DNA of 64,000 nt from CF-162 sp963667205 (lineage in GTDB: Bacteria; Chloroflexota; Dehalococcoidia; SM23-28-2; RBG-16-64-32). How positions within the stretch are numbered: position 1 is the stretch's first letter; every line of letters begins with the position of its first letter. Both the position numbers and the translations under genes were made by a program. The stretch spans positions 186,001 through 250,000 of the forward strand of contig OY762959.1 in the NCBI GenBank assembly GCA_963667205.1. The letters are read 5' to 3'. Shown one piece after another: positions 40,640-52,439 of this stretch. The notes below the pieces were generated by a model, which was not told where the DNA came from, ran no database searches, and worked only from the letters and a program-made list of their open reading frames with translations.

Positions 40640-42748
40640 ATGCCCGATGTACCACAGGAAAGAGGCGGCCTCTTGCTGCGCCCCACCACCCTTGGCCCCC
40701 TTCTCGTTCTGGTCGCAGCATTCGTTGCGATCGGCGGTGCGCCTGTCTCCGCCGAGGAGCTTGTTGGCGACGGCGGCTTCGGGGACGGCGTCGGAGACTG
40801 GACAACGATCGACGGCGAGCTTTCGCTCGTGCCCGCCGCCCACTCCGGCAGCCAGGCCGTCCAGCTCTCGGGTGCGGGCGCCTTCGACGCCGAGATGTTC
40901 CAGCTCATCCCCGTCGCGGACGGCGAGACGTACGAATGGTCGGGGTGGGCCTCCGCCGATCCGCAATCGATCTCTCAGGGCCGCCTCCGGGTAAGTTGGG
41001 TCGGCAGCAGCGGCAGCGTCACGTCTCTGGACGAAGTGACCTGGCAGCCGTGGGCGGTGGATGCCTACCAGCACTTCTCGACCGGCCCTCGCATCGCGCC
41101 TCCGGGAACCACAGCGGCGCGCGTCTCCGTACTTGTGGCCGCCGTCTCCTTCCCCTCCTCCGTCCTGGTCGATGACGTCTCGTTCGAGGGCCCGCGGCCG
41201 GCCCCGCCGACGCCAACGATGAGTCCGACCGAGACGCCAACGCCGCCGCCGCCGACGGCACCGCCAGCGACTGCCTCGCCGACGCCCGGAGGCGCACCGA
41301 CGGCGTCACCATCACACGCCCCGACCCCAACGGAGGCGCCCCCGGCGCCGACTGCGGCACCGACTCCCGTATCCGCGCCACCGGTCACGACGGCGCCAAC
41401 TCCCGCCGCTGCGGTCGTCTTCTCGCAGCTGACGAACGGCGACTTCGAGGACGATGGAGCAGAGGGTGCCCCGCTCGGCTGGCGAAAGATCGGCGGCACC
41501 ATGGAGAGCGTTTCCTCGCCCGTCCGTTCCGGCAGCCGGGCACTCTCGCTAACGTCCGAGACGACCGCCACGAAGTGGGCCTATCAGACGGTGCAGGTGT
41601 CTGCCGGTCAGTTCTACGACGGAAGCGCATTCGCCCGCTACACGGACGCCGGCGTTGAGGCGGTGTTCATCCGCGTCTCCTAGTACGCGAGTGCGGACGG
41701 CAGCGGGCAGGCGCTTTCGTCCGCCGACTCCAGCGCTCTGCTCGACACAGCGTCTCCGGCGTTTCGCGCCCTGACGACCGGCCCCATCTCGGCGCCGGAG
41801 ACCGCCCGTTCGGCAGGCGTACGCCTCATGCTCCGGCCCGTCTCCGGCGCGCAGGCAAGCGCCTACTTCGACGACGTTGCCTTCGATCTCACAACTCCAC
41901 CGCCGGAGCCACCGGCGCGAACGGCGACGCCGCGACCCAGCGCGACCACCTCTCCGGACTCGGCGACTCCCTCGCCGAGTCCGGCAGCAGAGCCACAGCT
42001 GTTCTCGTCGCTCACCAACGGCAGCTTCGAGGACGTCCGCGAGGACGGTACTCCATACGGCTGGCGCAAGGTCGGTGGCGAGATCGCGGCGACCGATACG
42101 GCGTCCGTCGCGGGTGAGCTGGCGCAGCAGTTCGTATCTCGCACCTCGTCAACCAAATGGGCGTACCAGGCGGTGACCGACGAGGCGGGCCGGGTCTACG
42201 AGCTCGCCGGCTTCGCCGCGATTGGCGACGGCGACCCCGAGGCGTTCCTCCGCGTGTCCTGGTACAGGAGCCTCGACGCAACCGGCCCGGCGATCGCCAC
42301 CGAGGACTCACCCTCGGCGTCGCCAGCCACGGCGGCGTTCCAGCGCCTGACGACCGGCCCTATAGAAGCGCCGGCCGGCGCCGGCTCGGCCAAGCTGCGA
42401 TTGATGCTCCGCCCGCCGGGCGCGACAACGGCGATCGCCTACTTCGATGCGCTGTCCTTCGGCGAGAGCACCGCGCCCGCGGAAGACACCGGGTCCGCCA
42501 CGCTGCCGGCCGCCACTGCCAACCGCGAGGTGGACAGCTCACCTCTGCCGCTGGTACTGGGCGCGGTCAGCGGGGCGATCCCCCACATCGCTAACGTGAC
42601 GCCGGCCCCGCGACAGGCCGTGACGCAGGCCACAGCGGGCGACAACACGCTCCTCTGGTTCCTGGGCTCGCTCGCCGTGCCCCTGCTTGTCCTGACCGCC
42701 ATCGGCGCCGTCGAGCTATCGCGCCGCCCCGGGGCTGCGGACCGCTAG
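40640..42748 (+). CDS. Cell-surface protein with three carbohydrate-binding-like repeats and in-frame amber codon
   Basis: About 702 codons. Signal peptide (TLGPLLVLVAAFVAIGGAPVSA), three beta-sandwich repeats of about 150 residues, Pro/Thr-rich linkers, and a C-terminal membrane helix (LLWFLGSLAVPLLVLTAIGAVEL) with a short basic tail. Repeats start at ELVGDGGFGDGVGDW, SQLTNGDFEDDGAEG and SSLTNGSFEDVREDG; all resemble CBM-like jelly rolls. TAG at 41681-41683 interrupts repeat 2 (FIRVS, stop, YASADGSG). Repeat 3 has FLRVSWYRSLDATG there, so the lost residue is a Trp (TGG to TAG). TTG at 40673 after AAAGAGG is an alternative start. Confidence 0.8.
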
Positions 42749-42751
42749 CCG

Positions 42752-42780
42752 CTGCCGCAACAGCACGCGGCCTATATAAT
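42752..42780 (+). promoter_or_regulatory. Promoter of cmk, predicted leaderless or very short leader
   Basis: A perfect TATAAT at 42775-42780 with a weak -35 (CTGCCG, 42752-42757) 17 bases upstream. The ATG at 42789 is only 8 bases from the -10. Confidence 0.5.
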
Positions 42781-42788
42781 CCGGAGAG

Positions 42789-43520
42789 ATGGGCGAGCGC
42801 GCAGCGGCACAGACGACAGCGGACGATCGCGTCCGCACTCCCGGCAGCAGTCCCGGCAAGATCGCCGTCGACGGTTCAGCCGCCTCTGGCAAGAGCACGA
42901 TCGGCCGCCGTCTCGCCGGGCGGCTTGGGTATGCGTTCCTCGACACGGGCGTCATGTATCGAGCCGTTGCCTACGCCACGCTAGAGCGCGGCCTAGGGCT
43001 GGAGGACGGCGCCGCCATCGGCGAACTCGCGCAGGCTCTCCCGATCGAAGTTTCGCTTGACTGCGATGGCTCCGGGACCCGCCTCACGATCTACGGCAGT
43101 GACGTAACGGATCATCTCCGCTCTCAGCCGGTCGAGGACGCTGTCTCGCTCGTATCACGCGTCGCCGCTGTCCGCGAGGCTCTCGTCGCGCGCCAGCGGG
43201 AAATCGCAGCACAGCAACCGATCGTGATGGCCGGGCGCGACATCGGCACGGTCGTCCTGCCCGACGCCGACTTCAAGGTCTACCTCGACGCCTCCATCGA
43301 GGAGCGCGCCCGCCGCCGCTACGCCGACTTTCTCGCCGCCGGGCGCGAGGTCACGCCGGAGATCGTGCTGGAGGACATCCGCCGCCGCGACCGCATCGAT
43401 TCGGAGCGCGAGGTGTCACCCCTGCGCCCCGCTGACGACGCCGTCATCATCGACACCGACGGGCAAAGCCTGGACGACGTCCTGGACCGCGTGATCGGTC
43501 TCGTCGGAGGTGGCGAGTGA
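42789..43520 (+). CDS. cmk: Cytidylate kinase
   Basis: 243 residues. P-loop VDGSAASGKSTIGRRLA, substrate block FLDTGVMYRAVAYATLE, AGRDIGTVVLPDADFKVYLDAS, and the lid RARRRYADF with DRIDSEREVSPLRPADDAVIIDT. It phosphorylates CMP and dCMP. A 25-residue extension precedes the P-loop. First gene of a cmk-plsC-ispH operon, a known arrangement in Gram-positive-type genomes. Confidence 0.95.
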   Translation: MGERAAAQTTADDRVRTPGSSPGKIAVDGSAASGKSTIGRRLAGRLGYAFLDTGVMYRAVAYATLERGLGLEDGAAIGELAQALPIEVSLDCDGSGTRLTIYGSDVTDHLRSQPVEDAVSLVSRVAAVREALVARQREIAAQQPIVMAGRDIGTVVLPDADFKVYLDASIEERARRRYADFLAAGREVTPEIVLEDIRRRDRIDSEREVSPLRPADDAVIIDTDGQSLDDVLDRVIGLVGGGE

Positions 43521-44197
43521 GAGTGCTCGTCGGACGCATCTTCTACTACCTGAACCTCGCCTGGGTGTGGGCGCTGCTACTGTTCGTCACGAGCCGTGAC
43601 ATCCAGGGCCGCGAGAACGTACCGCGAAAGGGAGCCCTGATCGTCGCCTCGAACCATCTCTCCAACGGCGATTCGCCGATTCTCACGGTCGCCGTGCCGC
43701 GCCGGATCGCCTGGATGGTGAAGGCTGAGTGGTTCAAGACGCCTGTCATCGGCCTGCTGTTTCGGCTGGCCGACATGATCCCGGTGCGCCGTTTCGAGGC
43801 AGACCTGCAGGCGCTGCGCCGCGCCCAGAACCACCTCCGAGACGGCGGAGCGCTGGCTATGTTCCCGGAGGGGACCCGCGGCGGCGATCAGGGGCTCCGC
43901 GCCGGCGAGCCAGGCACAGCCCTCGTGGCGCTGCGCACGGGAGCGCCGGTCGTCCCGATCGCCATCTGGGGCACGGAGCACGTCAAGCTGCCGCGAGACC
44001 TGATCCGCCGCACCCGGGCGCACGTCCGCTTCGGCAAGCCGTTCACGCTCGAAACAACGGGCCGAATCACGCGCGATGACGTTGCGCGCGGCACTGAGAC
44101 TATAATGAGGGAGATAGCGGCGCTTCTACCGGAGCGCTACCGAGGCTTCTACGGCGTCACAAACGCTCCGGCGACGGCCACCGCTACCAAAGAGTGA
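43517..44197 (+). CDS. plsC: 1-acyl-sn-glycerol-3-phosphate acyltransferase
   Basis: 226 residues. The acyltransferase box HxxxxD appears as NHLSNGDSP, and the second motif as FPEGTRGGD. An N-terminal hydrophobic segment (YYLNLAWVWALLLFV) anchors it to the membrane. It makes phosphatidic acid in phospholipid synthesis. The GTG start overlaps the cmk stop by 4 bases. Confidence 0.92.
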   Translation: MRVLVGRIFYYLNLAWVWALLLFVTSRDIQGRENVPRKGALIVASNHLSNGDSPILTVAVPRRIAWMVKAEWFKTPVIGLLFRLADMIPVRRFEADLQALRRAQNHLRDGGALAMFPEGTRGGDQGLRAGEPGTALVALRTGAPVVPIAIWGTEHVKLPRDLIRRTRAHVRFGKPFTLETTGRITRDDVARGTETIMREIAALLPERYRGFYGVTNAPATATATKE

Positions 44198-45060
44198 CTA
44201 TGGAGATTCTGCTCGCGAAAGACATGGGCTTCTGCTGGGGCGTCCGGCGCGCGATCGACATCATGGAGCGCGCCGCCGACGAGCACGGCGAGGTCATCAG
44301 CGTCGGCCCCATCGTCCACAACCCGCAGGTGGTAGAGGAGCTCAGGGAGCGCGGCGTGCGCGTCGGTGAGCGTCCCGAGGACGACAGCCGGCCGGTGGCG
44401 ATCACCGCTCACGGTGTCGGCCCGGGCGTACTCGATGAGGTCGAGACGACCGGCGCCGAGATCATCGACGGCACCTGCCCGATCGTCACGCGTTCGCAGC
44501 GCTGGGCGCAGCGGATGGCGGACCAGGGCTTCACGGTCCTCGTCTTCGGCGACCCGGAGCACCGCGAGGTCAAGGGCGTCATCGGCTGGGCGGGCAAGAT
44601 GGCGTTGCCGGTCCGTGACGGCGACCCTCTTCCCGAACCGTTCCCGTCACGAGTCGCCATCATCTCCCAGACCACGCAGAGCCCGGAGCGTTTCTCCCAG
44701 TTCGTTGCGGAGGTCATGGCGAAGCATGTGAGCACGATCAGCGAGTTGCGGCTGGTGAACACGCTCTGCGACGTCACGTCCCACCAGCAGGCCGCGGCGC
44801 GCGAGCTCGCTGTCGAAGTCGACGTGATGCTCGTCGTCGGCGGACGCGACAGCGCGAACACGCGCCACCTTCTCGAAGTTTCGCGGGAGGAGGGCGTCAC
44901 CGCTCACCACATCGAGACCGCTGAGGAGATCGAGGCGGAGTGGCTGAGCGGCTGCGAGAAGGTTGGCGTTACCGCCGGCGCTTCAACGCCCGATTCGTCG
45001 GTCGAGGCGGTCGTGCGCCGCGTCGAAGAGATCGCGAAAAAGCAGGAAGTCGCCGGCTGA
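44194..45060 (+). CDS. ispH: 4-hydroxy-3-methylbut-2-enyl diphosphate reductase
   Basis: 288 residues. The three iron-sulfur cysteines are present: GFCWGVRRA, DGTCPIVTR and NTLCDVT. VGPIVHNPQVVEEL, AHGVGPGV, ISQTTQS and VGGRDSANTRHL are family blocks. It does the last step of the MEP isoprenoid pathway. GTG at 44194 overlaps the plsC stop; an ATG two codons later is equally likely. Confidence 0.95.
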   Translation: MTMEILLAKDMGFCWGVRRAIDIMERAADEHGEVISVGPIVHNPQVVEELRERGVRVGERPEDDSRPVAITAHGVGPGVLDEVETTGAEIIDGTCPIVTRSQRWAQRMADQGFTVLVFGDPEHREVKGVIGWAGKMALPVRDGDPLPEPFPSRVAIISQTTQSPERFSQFVAEVMAKHVSTISELRLVNTLCDVTSHQQAAARELAVEVDVMLVVGGRDSANTRHLLEVSREEGVTAHHIETAEEIEAEWLSGCEKVGVTAGASTPDSSVEAVVRRVEEIAKKQEVAG

Positions 45061-45125
45061 GCCGCAACCTCTCGGCCGCTGTTCCGTTTAACCTTCCAGT
45101 AACCCGCTAGAGCAGGAGCACCTCC

Positions 45126-46967
45126 ATGTGCGGAATCATCGGCTACGTTGGCGAACAGGACGCCGCACCCATTCTCATCGATGGCCTTCGCCGACTGGAG
45201 TACCGCGGCTACGACAGCGTGGGCATCGCCGTCCTCGAGAACTCCGGCGGCCTCGCCGTCCGCAAGCGCGAGGGCAAGATCGCCTCGCTGACGTCGATAC
45301 TGGAAGAGAGCTGGCCACACGGCCGCCAGGGCATCGGCCACACACGCTGGGCGACTCACGGCCGTCCCAGCGACGCCAACGCCCACCCGCACACCGACTG
45401 CACGGGCGGCCTCGTCGTCATCCACAACGGCATCGTCGAGAACCACCGCGACTTGCGTGCCCGTCTCGAAGCCTCCGGCCACGAGTTTCGCTCCGACACA
45501 GACACCGAGGTGATCCCGCACCTGCTGGAGGAGCACCTGAAGGCCGGATCGGACCTCCACGACGCGCTCACTCAGGCGATCGAAGAGCTCGCCGGCGCGC
45601 ACGCGATCCTGGCGATGAGCGTTTCCGAACCGGGCGTCGTCGTGGCCGGACGCAGCGGTAATGCCGGCGGCGTCACTATCGGCTACGGCGAGAACGAGAT
45701 GTTCATCGCCAGCGACCTGCCGGCGCTCCTGCCTCACACGGGCCGGCTCGTCTTCTTGGAGGACGGTGACACCGCGCTCGTCCGCGGCGGCGAGGTTGCC
45801 TATCGCAACCATGGATCGCCCGTCGAACGAACGCCGCAGGAGGTCGGTCTCGATCCGGTCTCCGCCGCCAAGGGCAACTTCAAGCACTTCATGCAGAAGG
45901 AGATCGCCGAACAGGCCGAGGTCGTGCTTGACACCCTGCGTGGGCGAGCACTCTTCGGCGAGTCGCGCGTCGAACTGGACGATATGGCGCGCTTCCGCGA
46001 GCTCTTGCCGCAGGTCCGGCGCGTACTGCTCGTCGGTATGGGAACGAGCCTGCACGCCGCCATGATCGGCCGCCACTACTTCGAGCAGATCGCCGGTCTC
46101 CCGGCCGAGTTCGACAACGCTTCCGAGATGCGCTATCGCGGTTCCCCGATCGGCCCGGAGACGCTCGTCGTCTCCGTCAGCCAGTCCGGCGAGACTGTCG
46201 ACACGTTGGCGGCGATGAACGAGGCGAAGACGCGTGGCTGCCCCCGGGTCACGATCTGCAACGTCGCCGGCAGCCAGGCCAGCCGCGTCGCCGACGCCGT
46301 GCTCTATACGCGCTGTGGCCAGGAGATCGGCGTCGCCAGCACGAAGACGTACCTTGCTGCGATCACGGCGCTCTATCTCCTCGCCTGCTACTCCGCACAG
46401 GAGTTGGGGGCCATCGACCGCGAGCGCATGGGCGGCTTCCTCGAACCCCTCGCGCGATTGCCGAAGCTCGTCGGTGAGGTGCTTACGGGAGACTCCATCT
46501 TTGAGGGCCTCGCGAACGAGTACTACCGTCGGGAGCACTTCCTCTTCCTGGCGCGCGGCATCGAATACCCCGTGGCGATGGAAGGCGCTCTCAAACTCAA
46601 AGAGGTGAGCTACATCCACGCGGAGGGATACCCGGCCGGCGAGATGAAGCACGGCCCGATCGCCCTCATCGACCGCGAGATGCCGGTCATCGCCATCTGC
46701 CTCCGCGACGACCTGCGCGACAAGATGATGAGCAACATCGAGCAGGTTAAGGCGCGCGAGGGCCTCGTCATCGCCGTAGCCACCGAAGGTGACCGCGAAC
46801 TCGAAGGAAAGGCCGACCACGTGATCTACGTGCCGGAGATCTCGCCCCTGCTGGCGCCAGTCCTGACGTCGATCCCGCTGCAGGCGTTTTCGTACCACGT
46901 CGCGCTACGGCGAGGGTGCGACGTCGACCAGCCCCGAAACCTGGCGAAGACCGTCACCGTCGAGTAG
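45126..46967 (+). CDS. glmS: Glutamine-fructose-6-phosphate aminotransferase
   Basis: 613 residues. The N-terminal amidohydrolase has the catalytic Cys2 (MCGIIGYVG), RRLEYRGYDSVGI and THGRPSDANAHPH. Two SIS sugar isomerase domains follow (GMGTSLHAAMIGRHYFE, SVSQSGETVDTLAAM; LARGIEYPVAMEGALKLKEVSYIHAEGYPAGEMKHGPIALI split around residues 475-515). It makes glucosamine 6-phosphate for the cell wall. AGGAG precedes the ATG by 7 bases. Its 5' leader is short, so no glmS ribozyme is apparent. Confidence 0.97.
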   Translation: MCGIIGYVGEQDAAPILIDGLRRLEYRGYDSVGIAVLENSGGLAVRKREGKIASLTSILEESWPHGRQGIGHTRWATHGRPSDANAHPHTDCTGGLVVIHNGIVENHRDLRARLEASGHEFRSDTDTEVIPHLLEEHLKAGSDLHDALTQAIEELAGAHAILAMSVSEPGVVVAGRSGNAGGVTIGYGENEMFIASDLPALLPHTGRLVFLEDGDTALVRGGEVAYRNHGSPVERTPQEVGLDPVSAAKGNFKHFMQKEIAEQAEVVLDTLRGRALFGESRVELDDMARFRELLPQVRRVLLVGMGTSLHAAMIGRHYFEQIAGLPAEFDNASEMRYRGSPIGPETLVVSVSQSGETVDTLAAMNEAKTRGCPRVTICNVAGSQASRVADAVLYTRCGQEIGVASTKTYLAAITALYLLACYSAQELGAIDRERMGGFLEPLARLPKLVGEVLTGDSIFEGLANEYYRREHFLFLARGIEYPVAMEGALKLKEVSYIHAEGYPAGEMKHGPIALIDREMPVIAICLRDDLRDKMMSNIEQVKAREGLVIAVATEGDRELEGKADHVIYVPEISPLLAPVLTSIPLQAFSYHVALRRGCDVDQPRNLAKTVTVE

Positions 46968-47025
46968 CCGCGGGGCTGTCCACATTTCGCGCCAGTCCGG
47001 CCTCTGAGTTCGCTGCCGCCGGTTG

Positions 47026-47031
47026 TACAAT
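47026..47031 (+). promoter_or_regulatory. -10-like TACAAT before dGTPase-like gene
   Basis: TACAAT followed by CCGGCGAGGG, 16 bases before the TTG at 47048. The CCGG-GAG context resembles the cmk promoter. Confidence 0.35.
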
Positions 47032-47047
47032 CCGGCGAGGGTACCCC

Positions 47048-48136
47048 TTGCCGCAGTTCAACCTCGCCACCGTCCGGCGCCGCCTCGAATCCCGCGAAGC
47101 GTCGCTATCACCGCATGCCGCCCGGAGCGCGGGCGGACGCGGGCGCTCGGTTGCTGAAGAGCCGTCGCCCGTCCGCACCGAGTTCCAGCGCGACCGCGAC
47201 CGCATCCTGCATAGCAAGGCGTTCCGCAGGCTCAAGCACAAGACGCAGGTCTTCATCGCGCCCGTCGGCGATCACTTCGTGACGCGGCTCACTCACACGC
47301 TCGAAGTTGCCCAGATCGCGCGCACCATCACGCGCGCCCTCAACCTCAACGAAGACCTCGCCGAGGCGATCGCCCTCGGGCACGACATCGGCCACCCACC
47401 GTTCGGCCACGCCGGCGAACAGGCGCTGGCGGACCTGGCGCCGGAGGGCTTCCGCCACGCTGAGCAGAGCCTGCGCGTGGTCGACAAGCTGGAGCGCCTC
47501 AACCTGACGCTCGAAGTGCTGGATGGCATCGTCAACAGCTCCAAGGTCCGTGAGGACATCTTCGCGCAGGCCTGGGGAGTCCCTTCGACGCTCGAGGGCC
47601 AGGTCGTCAAGGTCTCCGACGCCGTCGCCTACATCAACCACGACATCGCCGACGCCGTTCGCGCCCAACTGATCAGCAAGGCAGAGCTGCCTGCCGAAGT
47701 CCACAGCGTCCTCGGTGACCGCCACTCGGAACGCGTCAACACGCTCGTCTGCGACATCATTGAGGCGTCCTGGGCGGCCACCGGAGAAGCGACCGACGCC
47801 GGCACCGAGATCGCGATCCGCATGAGCGACGACGTTGCTGCGGCCGCGAACGTCCTGCGGGAGTTCATGTTCCAGCGTGTGTACCTGCTCGAAGACCGGC
47901 AGGAGGAGACCGAACAGGCGAAGAAGATCGTGCGCCTCCTCTACGAGCACTACACGCAGCACCCCGAGGAAATCGATAGCGACTGGGTGATCCTCGACGA
48001 TCCCCCATGGCGGCGCGCCGCCGATTACGTCGCGGGCATGACCGACAGATATGCGCTGAATACGGCTGCACGCCTCGGCTCACCGGGATCAGGCGACCGC
48101 CTGGCAAAAGCGGTGCCCCAGGAACGGCCCGGGTAG
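47048..48136 (+). CDS. dgt: dNTP triphosphohydrolase (dGTPase-like, HD domain)
   Basis: 362 residues. TEFQRDRDRILHSKAFRRLKHKTQVF and RLTHTLEVAQIARTI, then GHDIGHPPFGHAGEQAL form the HD metal site. The C-terminal half is the OB-like helical part of the family. The TTG start at 47048 has GAGGGT 7 bases upstream. Annotated relatives often carry the dgt name, but substrate breadth is unknown. It sits upstream of dnaG, as in many Gram-positive-type genomes. Confidence 0.92.
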   Translation: MPQFNLATVRRRLESREASLSPHAARSAGGRGRSVAEEPSPVRTEFQRDRDRILHSKAFRRLKHKTQVFIAPVGDHFVTRLTHTLEVAQIARTITRALNLNEDLAEAIALGHDIGHPPFGHAGEQALADLAPEGFRHAEQSLRVVDKLERLNLTLEVLDGIVNSSKVREDIFAQAWGVPSTLEGQVVKVSDAVAYINHDIADAVRAQLISKAELPAEVHSVLGDRHSERVNTLVCDIIEASWAATGEATDAGTEIAIRMSDDVAAAANVLREFMFQRVYLLEDRQEETEQAKKIVRLLYEHYTQHPEEIDSDWVILDDPPWRRAADYVAGMTDRYALNTAARLGSPGSGDRLAKAVPQERPG

Positions 48137-48260
48137 CGAATGGAGCGAAACGTTTCGGATCGTCAACTGTTCTGGCAGATAGGTGGGGGTGCGGGGAAGA
48201 GCCCCGTGATGACCGCGAGCATCTATGCCCGTTCCGCACCGAGGAAACGAACGCCCTGAA

Positions 48261-50100
48261 GTGAACGAAATCGAAGAGATCAAGTCGCGTCTGGACATCG
48301 CCGAGATCGTCGGTCAGTACGTCCAGCTACAGAAGGCAGGACGCACCCTGAAGGCGCCCTGCCCGTTCCACGCTGAGAAGACGCCCTCGTTCATCGTCTC
48401 GCCGGAGCGGCAGAGTTGGCACTGCTTCGGCGCCTGCAGCACCGGCGGTGACGTCATCTCCTTCGTGATGAAGCGAGAAGGCATCGAGTTTCCCGAGGCG
48501 CTGCGCATGCTCGCCGAGAAGGCCGGCGTACAACTCAAGGATCGGCGCTCGTCTCCGGAGCAGGACCGGGCACGCCAGCGGCTCTACGCCGCGAACGATG
48601 CGGCGGCCGAGTGGTACGAGAAGCTCCTCGCGGAGGACGCAGGTCGCGAGGCGAGTGCCTACCTGCAACGACGAGGCCTCGACGGCGAGACGATAGAAGC
48701 CTTCCAGCTCGGCTTCTCGCTCGACGAGTGGCACGCGGCGCAAGAGCACCTGACGAAGATCGGCTTCACGGAGCGCGAGCTACTGGGCGCCGGACTGCTG
48801 GTCGAAGGCGAGCGCGGGGCGCACGATCGCTTCCGCGGGCGCCTGATGTTCCCCATCTGGGACGTCAAAGGCCGGATCGTCGGCTTCGGTGCGCGCGCGA
48901 TGGACGACGATACCCAGCCGAAGTACCTGAACACCGCTCAGACGCCGCTTTTCGACAAGGGCGGCACCCTCTACGCGCTGAACCGCGCGCAGGAGCCGAT
49001 CCGGGAGGAGAAGCGCGCCGTCGTCGTCGAAGGCTACATGGACGTCATCGCCGCTCATCAGCACGGCTTCCGGAACGTGATCGCCCAGATGGGCACCGCT
49101 CTCACGGACCGCCAGGTGCGCCTTCTCAAGAGCTTCACAACCGACGTCGTCCTGGCCCTCGACTCCGACCAGGCAGGCACGCAGGCGATGATCCGCGGCC
49201 ACGACGTCGTGGTAGACGCCGGCGGCGGAGACGAGGGACAGGTGCCGGTCGTGAACTGGCGAGGCCTCGTCACGTACCAGGAGGCAGCCTCCGTTGAGCT
49301 GCGCGTCGCGGTGCTTCCCGAAGGCAAAGACCCTGACGATGTAATCCGCAGCGACGCCGAGTCCTGGCGCGCGCTGATCGCCGATGCCAGGCCCGTGCTG
49401 GACTACCGCCTGGACGCGACGGCCGCGGCCGTCGACCTGGGGGACCCACGCGGCCGGTCCGAACTGGCGCGCGAGTTCCTGCCCTTGCTGGGAGCAGTTA
49501 CGGACCCCGTCGTCCGCGCGCACTACTTGCAGCGGCTGTCTCGCCTCTCCCAAACGGGCGAGGAAGAGCTCTCAGCGGCCCTGAAACGACCTCAGCGCAC
49601 GGCAGACCGAGCAGCAGCGCCCCAGACAGCGTCTAGGGGCGATCCACGCGAGGAATTCACTCTGGCGCTTCTTTTACGGTACGAAACGCTGCGCGGGGAT
49701 GGACTAAACGTGCCGGAAACGTTATTCTGGGACGCCCAGGCACGCCAAATACTGGTTCTGTGGAAGCAACTTACCGAAGTTAATGCGGTTAAAAATGCAC
49801 TTCCCCCAGAACTAGATGCCTACTTCGAGCGTCTTATATTACGGAGGCTACCGATTTCGGACGCCAAAGAGGCCGGCGAAGCGCTTGCCGACTGCCTGAG
49901 GAGGCTCCAGAGACGGTGCCTTGATGCCGAAAAGCAGGCGATGGCGTCCCAGATCGCCGATCTCCAGGAGGAAGTGGGCGTCTCCGGACTGCTCGACGCA
50001 GCGGAACAGCACGTGATTGAGCGCGACACGGAGATCGGCCGGGAAATCCATCAACACGGGAGGAGCGACGACGGTGCACAGATCGTCGAAACGAGAGTGA

Positions 50101-50111
<11 letters not shown>
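48261..50111 (+). CDS. dnaG: DNA primase
   Basis: 616 residues from GTG at 48261. CHC2 zinc finger: CPFHAEKTPSF and HCFGACSTGGD. TOPRIM domain: AVVVEGYMDVIAAHQHGF and VVLALDSDQAG. A roughly 30-residue stretch (VVVDAGGGDEGQVPVVNWRGLV) is inserted between that Asp motif and the ELRVAVLPEGKDPDD block, which is unusual. The C-terminal helicase-binding part is less conserved and lower in GC. Followed directly by rpoD, with an 11-base overlap (ATGGTAACTGA). Confidence 0.95.
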
Positions 50112-51651
<1,540 letters not shown>

Positions 51652-51674
51652 TCTGACCTACTGAGTGGCCTGAA

Positions 51675-51695
51675 GGCGGCGGTCGGACCGCCGCC
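51675..51695. terminator. Terminator after rpoD
   Basis: GGCGGCGGT, loop CGG, ACCGCCGCC, followed by ATTTCATT. It separates rpoD from the convergent acetyltransferase gene, so it may serve both. Confidence 0.7.
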
Positions 51696-51698
51696 ATT

Positions 51699-52124
51699 TC
51701 ATTCGCCGACGTTGCGGGAGAACTGGATGATCTCGTCGTTGGCGTGGTAGCTGGCCGCCTCCCAGAATGGGATCGCCGGCGGGCTGCGCCGGTCGACGAG
51801 CGCGTAGATGCGCCGGGCGCCGCGCGCTCGCAGGCGCGCCTCGATCTCATCTACCAGCTTACGGGCGATGCCCTGCCGCCGGACGCCTGGGTCGGCGGCG
51901 AGCCGAGCGATGTGGCCGCGCCAGCCGTCCCAGCCACCGATGATCGTCCCGACTAGCCGCCCATCAATCTCCGCCACGAGGAACAGTTCCGGGGAGAGGT
52001 CGTGGAACTGCTGAAGGTACGCCGGCTTGTCCGGCAGTTCCGTGTGCCGCTCGATCGAGTGCCACATCGCGATTATGGCGTCGAAGTCGGCCGGACGCGC
52101 CTCGCGGATACCCACATCGCTCAC
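51699..52124 (-). CDS. GNAT-family N-acetyltransferase
   Basis: 141 residues. The core reads IREARPADFDAIIAMW, LVAEIDGRLVGTIIGGWDG, and RLAADPGVRRQGIARKLVDEI for the acetyl-CoA loop. FWEAASYHAND is the last strand. Substrate unknown. A GTG at 52124 is chosen; an upstream GTG at 52157 would add 11 residues. Confidence 0.85.
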   Translation of the reverse strand: MSDVGIREARPADFDAIIAMWHSIERHTELPDKPAYLQQFHDLSPELFLVAEIDGRLVGTIIGGWDGWRGHIARLAADPGVRRQGIARKLVDEIEARLRARGARRIYALVDRRSPPAIPFWEAASYHANDEIIQFSRNVGE

Positions 52125-52211
52125 GGATTCAGATTGTACGCCCGCGCGCGCCGTCACGCAGCGGTTGACGCGCCGAAATCTCCGGGCGTAGCATCAGACA
52201 CAGGTATCGAG

Positions 52212-52439
52212 ATGCCCCTTTACGAGTACGTCTGCAACGACTGCGAGACCCGCTTCGAGGCCCTCCGCCCGGCGCGGCGGATGGATGACCAGGCGGACTG
52301 CCCACGCGGCCACGTCTCCGCCCACCGCGTGCTCTCCACCTTCGCGACGATGACCCGCGATGAGTACGCCGATCCTGAGCCGTCCGCCGGCGGCGGTTGC
52401 GGCGGTGGCTGCACCAACTGCGCCTGCAGCGCCAACTAG
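52212..52439 (+). CDS. FmdB-type zinc-ribbon protein
   Basis: 75 residues. MPLYEYVCNDCETRFEALRP is the FmdB/CxxC_CXXC_SSSS opening, with a second partner pair reduced to a single Cys (DQADCPRGH). The C-terminus is Cys/Gly-rich (GGCGGGCTNCACS). Proteins of this family are small regulators or metal-binding factors. Too short to say more. Confidence 0.85.
   Translation: MPLYEYVCNDCETRFEALRPARRMDDQADCPRGHVSAHRVLSTFATMTRDEYADPEPSAGGGCGGGCTNCACSAN

Noticed and set aside
40207..40908. N-terminal extension of the RRM protein to 40908
   Set aside because: The extra 230 residues have no domain and would need translation across the candidate promoter; a GTG with a ribosome site fits the domain start.
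45061..45125. glmS ribozyme
   Set aside because: The gap before glmS is only 65 bases and lacks the pseudoknotted core expected of the ribozyme.
44904..46898. A 664-codon open frame on the minus strand opposite glmS
   Set aside because: It is the antisense of glmS and part of ispH, with no family motifs and a composition typical of shadow frames in high-GC DNA.
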